Source of the DNA: CFX2 sp014338005 | GTDB lineage: Bacteria; Chloroflexota; Anaerolineae; Aggregatilineales; Phototrophicaceae | Assembly: GCA_030263555.1 (NCBI GenBank) | Contig: SZPE01000086.1 | Coordinates: 1 to 18,884, forward strand | DNA: 18,884 nt | Direction: 5' to 3' | In this document: piece after piece, positions 1 through 6,072 of the stretch | How positions within the stretch are numbered: position 1 is the first letter of the stretch | Layout: every line of letters begins with the position of its first letter | Position numbers and translations under genes: made by a program | Notes under the pieces: model-generated | The model's input: the letters and a program-made list of their open reading frames with translations, nothing else | Databases searched by the model: none | Told to the model about the DNA's origin: nothing

Positions 1-1111
1 CATCATACCGCGCGCTGCCATCGGTCACGACGGCCTGGCACAGCGTCTCGCGCTGCTCGGCGGTCAGCCCCATACCGGATTGATCCAGGAACTCCAGCAG
101 GTTTTGATCCAGCATTTCGCTCGGCGAGAAACCCAGCATATCGGCCAGCCGCCGGTTAACGTAAAGCGTCCGCAGCGCGGCATCCACAATCCAGATACCT
201 TCCTGGGCCGTCTCCACAACGGTGCTGAAGAAGGCTTCCTGCTGGCGCTGCGCCGCTTCGGCCTGTTTGCGTTCGGTAATGTCCACCGCCGTACCAAGAG
301 TCTGGCGTGGGCTGCCGTCGGGATAGCGCATAAAAACACTTTCGCGGGAGTACAGCCAGCGCCAGCTTCCATCGGCTTTTTTGATGCGGAACTCAAATTC
401 GACCGTCTCGCGCTCACTGGCTTGCGCCAGGACACACCGCGCCGCCAGCAGGCGCGGCTGGTCGTCCGGGTGAATCAGCCGGGGCGTAATTTCGCTGCCC
501 ATCGCCTGGATGTCCTCCGGCGTGTACCCCAGGATGTGGCCGACCTGCCGGTTGATGTAAACGCTGCGCTCCTCCTGAAGGTCGTAGATGTAAACCAGCG
601 CCGGGCTGGTTTCCAGCAGGCGCTGGATAAAACGCTCGCGCCGGCGCAGAGCATCCTCTCGGCGCTTGCGTTCGGTGATGTCCGTATTGGCGAATACGCA
701 CTCGCGCACCGTCCCGTCGGCATCCCACACCGGATACAGGCGCGAAACCATAAAACGCGCCTGGCCGCGCGCGCCCCGGTAGGTGATCGGCACATTGTCA
801 AACGACTGGCCCTCAAAAACGGCTTCGACCTGCCGCTGAAGCGCACCGTTTTTCGCCCACAGCAAATCCTGGTAAGATTGGCCGGTTGGCTGGCGGTCGA
901 ACAGGCTGGCGCAGGCCGCATTGCAGCCGACGATGCGCCCGTCACGCCCGACCGCGAAAAGCGGATTGGGCGAGTTTTCAAACGCCTGTCGCAGGCGGTC
1001 GGCCTCTGGATCGCGGGCCAGCGAATCGAACACGGCCATGATGCGCCGGTAGGCGGCCTCGTCGCGGCTGTTTTCTCGAATGATGCTGAGATGTTCTTGG
1101 TTTAAGAGCAT
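1..1111 (-). CDS. PAS-repeat sensor protein, C-terminus off window (partial)
   Basis: Open frame from an ATG at 1111 to the window edge, 370 codons without a stop. Three PAS modules can be read. Residues about 39-148 end in a NTDITERK motif, about 160-282 hold VYIYDL, LGYTPED and end in AVDITERK, and about 293-370 hold GIWIVD, YVNRRLADMLGFSP. The DITERK ends are the usual PAC boundaries that link PAS repeats in bacterial sensor kinases and diguanylate cyclases. The second module has the W-rich PAS_3 pattern (ADGSWRWLYSRE). There is no signal peptide or membrane segment, so the seen part is probably cytoplasmic. The output domain (histidine kinase, GGDEF or other) lies beyond position 1 and cannot be named. 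The start is chosen because it is the first ATG in the frame; its Shine-Dalgarno is weak. It is divergent from the gene at 1275. Confidence 0.88.
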   Translation of the reverse strand, partial: MLLNQEHLSIIRENSRDEAAYRRIMAVFDSLARDPEADRLRQAFENSPNPLFAVGRDGRIVGCNAACASLFDRQPTGQSYQDLLWAKNGALQRQVEAVFEGQSFDNVPITYRGARGQARFMVSRLYPVWDADGTVRECVFANTDITERKRREDALRRRERFIQRLLETSPALVYIYDLQEERSVYINRQVGHILGYTPEDIQAMGSEITPRLIHPDDQPRLLAARCVLAQASERETVEFEFRIKKADGSWRWLYSRESVFMRYPDGSPRQTLGTAVDITERKQAEAAQRQQEAFFSTVVETAQEGIWIVDAALRTLYVNRRLADMLGFSPSEMLDQNLLEFLDQSGMGLTAEQRETLCQAVVTDGSARYD

Positions 1112-1238
1112 AGCTCAATTGTGCAGCCTGAATTCTGATGCTGCCCTTTCGTAAATTGTAACAGCATTACGGGCGTAACGTCCCTTAAAAGCCGCAAATA
1201 GGCCAAAAGAGTTAATGCAAAATTGTGAAAATCGCCGT

Positions 1239-1244
1239 TATAAT
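1239..1244 (+). promoter_or_regulatory. Probable -10 box of the redoxin-fold gene
   Basis: A perfect TATAAT stands 30 bases before the ATG at 1275. The best -35 at 17 bp spacing is TGCAAA (1216-1221), which is weak. The 163 bp between the two divergent starts must also hold the promoter of the PAS gene; a TACAAT on the minus strand at 1160-1155 is a candidate. Confidence 0.45.
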
Positions 1245-1274
1245 GGTTTTAGTTAACGAAAGAAGGATGGTTTT

Positions 1275-1739
1275 ATGCTCAACACGCTTGAGTTAGGCCC
1301 ACACCTGCACACTTTAGCGCCGGACTTCCGGGTGGGCGACCATAACCAAACGAGCCGCCAGCTGAATGATTTGATGGGAGCCAGGGGTCTGATCCTGGGT
1401 TTTTTGGGCGACATCTGGCTGTCGGCCAGCATCCGCCGGATTATCTGGCTCCAGCGCCATGCCAGCACCTTCATTCGGGAGGGCTTTAACGTCGGCCTGG
1501 TGATCTGCGACCAGCCGCACATGCTGTACGGTTTTTACATCAGCAGCCCCACGCCGCTGGAATTCCCGCTGCTGGCCGATGTCAGCGGCGAGGTACACCG
1601 GCGTTATAACATGACCGACCATCCGGGACTGGTTTTGCTCGACCGCAGCCGGATCATCCGCCACAAATGGCTGATGCCGGACGAGCGCGTCTGGCCGAAA
1701 ATCCAGGAAATGCTGGACGTGCTGGCGACCCTCGACTGA
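1275..1739 (+). CDS. Peroxiredoxin-fold (AhpC/TSA-like) protein without the catalytic cysteine
   Basis: A 154-residue protein whose layout fits the thioredoxin-like AhpC/TSA fold: LGPHLHTLAPDF opening (residues 7-18), a beta strand GLILGFLG (38-45), a strand FNVGLVIC (71-78), FPLLADVSGEVHRRYNM (97-113) and a VLLDRSRIIRHKW strand pair (120-132). These match the APDF, LSD.. and G.I.. landmarks of bacterial peroxiredoxins. The loop after strand GFLG, where the peroxidatic Cys should be, reads DIWLSASIRRI and contains no Cys. The only Cys is C78, at the end of the next strand. Peroxidase activity by the normal mechanism is therefore unlikely; a binding or regulatory role is a guess. The start has an AGAAGGA Shine-Dalgarno at 1261-1267, 7 bases away. 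A strong terminator follows at 1770. Confidence 0.75.
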   Translation: MLNTLELGPHLHTLAPDFRVGDHNQTSRQLNDLMGARGLILGFLGDIWLSASIRRIIWLQRHASTFIREGFNVGLVICDQPHMLYGFYISSPTPLEFPLLADVSGEVHRRYNMTDHPGLVLLDRSRIIRHKWLMPDERVWPKIQEMLDVLATLD

Positions 1740-1769
1740 AAATTCCCAAGACGCTTTTCCCTCCTTGTT

Positions 1770-1803
1770 TTTGCGCGAGCCTGACCAGCTCGCGCAAACT
1801 TTT
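1770..1803 (+). terminator. Rho-independent terminator
   Basis: An 11-bp perfect stem (TTTGCGCGAGC at 1770-1780 with GCTCGCGCAAA at 1788-1798), a 7-base loop, then CTTTT. It lies 30 bases after the redoxin-fold stop and separates that gene from the MarR gene. Confidence 0.85.
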
Positions 1804-1884
1804 CCGGTTAGCGCCAGACTGCCAAAAACGCTACACTGTACCAAAACTTCTGCAAATAAATCTTGAATCAGGCAGGTTTTCCCG

Positions 1885-2352
1885 GTGGTTTCTGATCTGG
1901 AGAACGATGTCACGATCTTCTGGACGCTGCTGTTCCGTGTGGTGCTGGACGCCGAAAAACGGCTGGCCGCCAACCTGGCCGCCCACGAACTGACGCCGCC
2001 CCAGTTTTACGTGCTAAAGACGCTGGTCGAACAGGGTGGCCGCTGCCCTATCGGGGAGATCGCGCGGCTGCATCACCTCACCAACGCGACTATGACCGGC
2101 ATGGTCAAACGCCTGGAGGCGATGACTCCTCCGCTGGTCAGCCGCCAGCCGCATACTTCCGACCGGCGTTCGGTCGTCGTATCGCTCACCCAGGCCGGGC
2201 AGGAACGCTTTCTGGCGGTGCAGGCCGATGTGCTGGTCTACCTGCGCGCCGTTTTAAGTATGCTGACCGGCGAGGAGCGGCAGGATTTAATCCGCTATTT
2301 TTCGCGTTATGTCGCCCTGTCCGCCGGGGAGTTCATCGCCGACGAGTCATGA
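1885..2352 (+). CDS. MarR-family transcriptional regulator
   Basis: 155 residues, the usual MarR length, with the winged-helix order of the family: alpha helices 1-30, LTPPQFYVLKTLVEQGG (37-53), recognition helix around LTNATMTGMVKRLEA (65-79), then the wing PHTSDRRSVVVSLTQAGQERF (95-115), whose DRR.V.V.LT.AG pattern is diagnostic. The C-terminal helices should form the dimer interface. MarR proteins are usually dimeric repressors that release DNA on binding phenolic or oxidative ligands. The start is a GTG preceded by AGGCAGG (1870-1876). No Cys is present in the protein apart from one before the recognition helix (RCPIGEI), so thiol sensing would rest on that residue only. Its target is unknown; the next gene is 60 bases downstream and may be a target. 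Confidence 0.92.
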   Translation: MVSDLENDVTIFWTLLFRVVLDAEKRLAANLAAHELTPPQFYVLKTLVEQGGRCPIGEIARLHHLTNATMTGMVKRLEAMTPPLVSRQPHTSDRRSVVVSLTQAGQERFLAVQADVLVYLRAVLSMLTGEERQDLIRYFSRYVALSAGEFIADES

Positions 2353-2374
2353 CGACGGGCGCTTAAAAATGCGC

Positions 2375-2380
2375 TACAAT
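2375..2380 (+). promoter_or_regulatory. Candidate -10 box of the cNMP/PH gene
   Basis: TACAAT sits at 2375-2380, inside ATGCGCTACAAT, a context repeated before def. Transcription would begin near 2387, which makes the ATG at 2389 almost leaderless and the ATG at 2413 led by about 25 bases. No recognisable -35 is seen. Confidence 0.35.
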
Positions 2381-2412
2381 CAAAATAGATGAGATGCGGA
2401 GTGTCTGCGAGG

Positions 2413-4158
2413 ATGGCCGACCGTTTTGTGGTTTCTCACCTCCGGCGGCTGCCGCTGCTGGCGCGGCTTTCGCCGGAACAGCTGGAATACGTGGCGAACG
2501 CCGCCCAGGTGCTGCGCTTCGAGGCCGGCGAGCTGGTGTTTAAAGAGGGGCAGCCCAACGCGGGACTGTTTTTTTTCGTCTCCGGGCGCGGCGTGTTAAG
2601 CCAGGCGGGGGCCAACGGCCAGAGTTTCGAGATCGGCACGGTTTCCCCCGGCCATTACGTCAACGAGTCCGCCCTTTTTGTCGAAACCACCGCTTCGGTC
2701 ACGCTGCGGGTGGTCGAAACAGCCATTGTGGTTTTTATCGAACGCCAGCGTTTTACGGCCCTCATCGCCGACCGCCCAGACATCCAGAACAGCTTGCAGC
2801 TTCCCAAAACGCCGCTCGGCGGCGACTCGCTGCGCCGGGCTTTTAAAAGCCAGCGCGAAGGCGAAAAAGTGCTGGCTTCCTTCCGGGCGCACTGGTGGGC
2901 TTTCGCGGGCTACCTGTGGCTGCCCCTGGCCGCTGCGGCGCTGCTGTTCGTGCTGGCTTCCCTGGCCGGGGAATCGCTTCCCGGTCTGTCGGTGGTGCTG
3001 GCCGGCCTGGGTTTCGTTGTGCCGGGACTGCTGGTGATTTACCTGTACGTGGAATGGCGCAACGATGAGGTGGTTATCACCGACCAGCGCGTGATCCGCA
3101 TCCGGCGCACCATTCGCACCGTATCTACCAATATCAGCGAGATACCCATCGCCTCCGTCCGTGAAGTGAACATCGCCATTCCGCCTACCGACCCCTTCGC
3201 GCGGCTGTTTGGTTACGGCCAGATCATCATCAAAACGTCCGGTGATACGCGCAACCTGGTGCTGGAAACCGTCCCCGACCCGCGCGCCGTCCAGAACATC
3301 ATCTTCACCAATCGCAGCCGCCACCAGCAGGCCATCGCCCACCAGAACCGCGAATCCATGCGTAAGGAGGTGGACGAATTCCTGGGTCGCGCCCCCGCCC
3401 AACCGCCCCAACAGGAGGCCCCCGCCGGCAGCGGCAGCGTCCGGCGCGGGGGTTTCCTGCGGATGCGCTCCATCAACGAAAAAGGGCAGATCGTTTACCG
3501 CAAACACTATCTGGTCTGGTTCGCCCACGTGCTGCTGCCCTCGGTCATCATCCTGGCCGGGCTGGTTTTGTTTATGGTGTCGGCCTCACGCCTGTCCGGC
3601 GATTCGACACTGGGGGCAGCAGGGATCGGTATGGCCGCGTTTGTCATTATCCTGGGCATCGTGACCTTTTATACCGCCGACTGGGACTGGCGCAACGATA
3701 TGTATATCATCGGCGACGAAACCGTCTCCCTCATCCACAAGCGCCCGCTGTGGCTGCAAAACCGCGAAGATCAAATCCTGCTGGCGCAGATTGATAACGT
3801 TATTTCCGACACCAGCGGCCTGGTGAACAGCCTGTTTAAGATGGGCGACGTTAAACTGCTGCTGACCGGCACGGAAGTCCAGAACGCCAAAGTTTTTAAG
3901 AATGTGTATTATCCGCAGCGGATTCAACGCGAAATTTCGGAACGGCGGCGGCAGGTGGAGCAGCGCCGGCAGGAGGCAGAAGCCAAACGCCAGCGCCAGG
4001 CCATCCTAGATTACCTGTCGGTTTACCACGACAGCCTGAAGGATGCCGCCCAGGATGTTAACCCCAACCCGCCGGCAGGCCGCCCGCCGCCGTCGGCGTC
4101 CGGCCCGGCAGACAGCACCCGCCCGCCCGGCATTCCGCGCGTCCGGCGCGACGATTGA
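2413..4158 (+). CDS. Cyclic-nucleotide-binding domain fused to two TM-hairpin/bacterial PH modules
   Basis: 581 residues. Residues 4-118 form a CRP-like cNMP beta roll (RLSPEQLEYVANAAQ, FEAGELVFKEGQ, ESALF). The Arg that normally binds the cyclic phosphate in the R-(T/S)-A segment is not seen: ETTASVTLR has Thr there. Two hydrophobic segments (about 163-184 and 190-212) lead into a first PH-like domain opening with EWRNDEVVITDQRVIRI (214-230). A Pro-rich linker (326-340) follows, then two more TM segments (368-390, 400-420) and a second PH-like domain opening with DWRNDMYIIGDETVSL. The tail is a charged coiled coil (505-532) and a Pro-rich end. In related bPH proteins the PH domain faces the cytoplasm; that is inference here. 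Start ATG 2413 is favoured because GGAG lies at 2398-2401; an in-frame ATG at 2389 would add eight residues. Confidence 0.85.
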   Translation: MADRFVVSHLRRLPLLARLSPEQLEYVANAAQVLRFEAGELVFKEGQPNAGLFFFVSGRGVLSQAGANGQSFEIGTVSPGHYVNESALFVETTASVTLRVVETAIVVFIERQRFTALIADRPDIQNSLQLPKTPLGGDSLRRAFKSQREGEKVLASFRAHWWAFAGYLWLPLAAAALLFVLASLAGESLPGLSVVLAGLGFVVPGLLVIYLYVEWRNDEVVITDQRVIRIRRTIRTVSTNISEIPIASVREVNIAIPPTDPFARLFGYGQIIIKTSGDTRNLVLETVPDPRAVQNIIFTNRSRHQQAIAHQNRESMRKEVDEFLGRAPAQPPQQEAPAGSGSVRRGGFLRMRSINEKGQIVYRKHYLVWFAHVLLPSVIILAGLVLFMVSASRLSGDSTLGAAGIGMAAFVIILGIVTFYTADWDWRNDMYIIGDETVSLIHKRPLWLQNREDQILLAQIDNVISDTSGLVNSLFKMGDVKLLLTGTEVQNAKVFKNVYYPQRIQREISERRRQVEQRRQEAEAKRQRQAILDYLSVYHDSLKDAAQDVNPNPPAGRPPPSASGPADSTRPPGIPRVRRDD

Positions 4159-4184
4159 CCCGGCAAAAACCGGGCCATATGCAG

Positions 4185-4190
4185 TACAAT
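4185..4190 (+). promoter_or_regulatory. Candidate -10 box of def
   Basis: TACAAT in the context ATGCAGTACAATAGAAAA, 40 bases before the def start. A TTGACC at 4155-4160 is a good hexamer but 24 bp away, too far for a normal sigma-70 spacing. A small CCCGG/CCGGG hairpin (4159-4174) lies between them. Confidence 0.4.
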
Positions 4191-4229
4191 AGAAAACCTG
4201 AAACCGGTTAAACAGACGAGCGTTCGAGA

Positions 4230-4757
4230 ATGGCAGTCCGCAAAATTATCCAACCCGACAACCCCATCCTGCGTAAAAAAGCTCATCGCGTGACGAGTTT
4301 TGACAGCAAGTTCCAAGTGCTGGTAGATGATATGGTAGAAACCCTGCTGGATGCCCCCGGCGTGGGGCTGGCCGCCCCGCAGGTGGCCGTCAGCCAGCGT
4401 GTAATCGTGGTGCGCCTGCCGGACGACGAGGAAAGCCGCGCCGAATATGGCGACGAAGCTGGGAAGCTGTACGTTTTCGTCAACCCGGAGATCATCAAAA
4501 CCAGCAAGGAAATGGTGGAAGGCGTCGAAGGCTGTTTGTCTATTCCCGGTTATGTCGGCAGGGTCAGCCGCCACCAGCAGGTGGTTGTGAAAGGGCTTGA
4601 CCGGTACGGCAAGCCTCAGCGTATCAAAGCATCTGACTGGCTGGCGCGGGTTTTCCAGCACGAAATTGACCACCTGGACGGGCGGCTGTATATTGACATC
4701 GCCAGCGAAGTATGGGAGCTGAAGCCCGAAGACGAGGATACCGGCGTCCAGGATTGA
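4230..4757 (+). CDS. def: Peptide deformylase
   Basis: 175 residues. It removes the formyl group from the N-terminal methionine of nascent proteins, in the cytosol at the ribosome exit. All three family motifs are intact: GVGLAAPQ (44-51), EGCLS (100-104, with metal ligand C102) and HEIDH (144-148, two metal-binding His and the catalytic Glu). The insertion DDEESRAEYGDEAGK (65-79) between the first motif and the next strand resembles longer type 1-like bacterial forms. The Shine-Dalgarno is weak (GAG at 4225-4227). It appears to be transcribed alone: it has a candidate promoter at 4185 and a terminator at 4766. The usual partner fmt is not next to it. Confidence 0.97.
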   Translation: MAVRKIIQPDNPILRKKAHRVTSFDSKFQVLVDDMVETLLDAPGVGLAAPQVAVSQRVIVVRLPDDEESRAEYGDEAGKLYVFVNPEIIKTSKEMVEGVEGCLSIPGYVGRVSRHQQVVVKGLDRYGKPQRIKASDWLARVFQHEIDHLDGRLYIDIASEVWELKPEDEDTGVQD

Positions 4758-4765
4758 GCGTTCCG

Positions 4766-4795
4766 GGCGCGGATAAAATTTCCTCCGCGCCTTTT
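4766..4795 (+). terminator. Rho-independent terminator of def
   Basis: GGCGCGGA (4766-4773) pairs with TCCGCGCC (4784-4791) around a 10-base AT-rich loop and is followed by TTTT. It lies 9 bases after the def stop, in the short gap between two converging genes. Confidence 0.82.
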
Positions 4796-4816
4796 AAATT
4801 TTTCGGTGATTTCGCC

Positions 4817-6010
4817 CTAACCGCCGCTTTCTTTCGGCGGGATGCCCCAGATTTGCACCGGCCCCGCCGTCTCGAACAGCGCCAGCAGAAAACCGTCCGG
4901 CGTCCAGGCGGCCTCAAAAACCTGCGCACCGGTTTCCAGGTTGGCGCGGGCCAGCGTATCGGCACTGACCTGCGCCAGATTCCACAGCGAAACCGGCTGG
5001 CCCAGCACCGCCGTCACCAGCAGCCCGCCGTCCGGTGAAAAATCTGCCGAGGTGGTATCGCCGCCCACGCCCGGCAGGCTGACGACCAGATCGCCGGTCT
5101 GCGGATTCCACAGGCTGGCACTCGGCGCACGCCCGCCGCTGATGAGGTAGCTGCCGTCCGGCGCGTACTTCAGCACGTCGGCAGCGCCGCCCACGCCGGT
5201 CTGTAAGATGCGTTTGCGCGCGCCGGCTTTCCAGCCCCACAGCTCGACCTGCGCGGTGGTGGCGGCAGCAAGCTGAACGGCATCCGGCGAAAAAACCAGC
5301 CGCCCGGCCAGGGTTTCCAGGTCGGCGGCGCGTTCCCGGTTTCGCCAGTCCCACACCGTCACCCGACCATCCTGCCCGCCGCTGGCGAGCAGTTCCCCAT
5401 CGGGCGCGAACGCCAGGGCGACCACCGGCGCGCCGTGCGCTTTGATGGTCGCCAGCGCCTGCCGCGCCGCCGCGTCCCATACCTTTATCTCGCCGTTGGA
5501 CGCGCCCAACGCCAGCAGGCCGTTTTCGGCATCATAGGCCGCCGCGCCGTCGAACAGGGGATGGCCGTTGATTTCTTCTTTGAGCGCGCCGGTGTCGGCG
5601 TTGTAGATCCGCAGCGTGCCGTCGGCATCCAGGGTGTAAATTTCGTCCTTGTCCGGCGCATAATAAACATTCAGCGCGTCCGCGCGGTCGGTATAAAAGA
5701 CTCGCTCGCCGCTCAGCAGATTCCAGGCCATCAAATGGGTATTGTTCAGCCCGGCCAGCCGCGCGCCGTCCGGCGAAAAGGCATAGGCAAAAACCGTGCT
5801 GGGCGCTTCCGGCGCGTCCAGGCGTCCCAACCGTGCCAGCCGGTCGGCGTTTTCCAGGGTGATGGCCGTCTCGCTTTCGACCCAGGCGACCGGCGTGCCG
5901 GTCGGCGCGTCGCGCAGGATGGGCGCGAATCCGGTGGCGGGCGGCCCCTGAGACAGATCAGGCACACAGGCCGCCGCCAGCAGCAGGGCGCACAGCAGCA
6001 GTTTTCGCAT
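4817..6010 (-). CDS. WD40-repeat lipoprotein
   Basis: 397 residues from the ATG at 6010, chosen because AGGGGGAAA lies five bases upstream and the protein then begins with a lipoprotein signal: MRKLLL, a hydrophobic core and LAAAC with the lipidated Cys at 15. A longer frame to 6055 would bury the signal. About eight WD40-like blades can be counted, each with a FSPDG-type turn and a W/Y strand, for example FSPDGARL...MAWN, FAPDGELLASGG...VTVWD, YAPDGSYLISGG...ASLWN and WTPDGFLL...VQIWG. It is probably an extracytoplasmic beta propeller anchored to the membrane by lipid. It lies 62 bp downstream of the transmembrane kinase on the same strand, so the two are probably co-transcribed and may act together; that partnership is inference. 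Confidence 0.9.
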   Translation of the reverse strand: MRKLLLCALLLAAACVPDLSQGPPATGFAPILRDAPTGTPVAWVESETAITLENADRLARLGRLDAPEAPSTVFAYAFSPDGARLAGLNNTHLMAWNLLSGERVFYTDRADALNVYYAPDKDEIYTLDADGTLRIYNADTGALKEEINGHPLFDGAAAYDAENGLLALGASNGEIKVWDAAARQALATIKAHGAPVVALAFAPDGELLASGGQDGRVTVWDWRNRERAADLETLAGRLVFSPDAVQLAAATTAQVELWGWKAGARKRILQTGVGGAADVLKYAPDGSYLISGGRAPSASLWNPQTGDLVVSLPGVGGDTTSADFSPDGGLLVTAVLGQPVSLWNLAQVSADTLARANLETGAQVFEAAWTPDGFLLALFETAGPVQIWGIPPKESGG

Positions 6011-6072
6011 CGTTTCCCCCTGGGTTAAATGCCGTTGCAGATGGCGTCGAAACATCTTCTACAGGCGCATGG

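Noticed and set aside
80..1105. A 341-codon open frame on the plus strand at the left edge.
   Set aside because: The minus frame of the same region encodes clear PAS repeats with DITERK ends; the plus frame has no known motif.
1169..1181. ACGGGCGTAACGT occurs here and again at 14088-14100.
   Set aside because: A 13-base match somewhere in a window of this length is expected by chance, and the flanks are not similar.
2596..3528. A 310-codon open frame on the minus strand opposite the cNMP/PH gene.
   Set aside because: Antisense shadow without a plausible start; the plus strand shows TM and cNMP features.
4159..4174. CCCGG-CAAAAA-CCGGG hairpin after the cNMP/PH gene as a terminator.
   Set aside because: Only five base pairs and no T-run after it.
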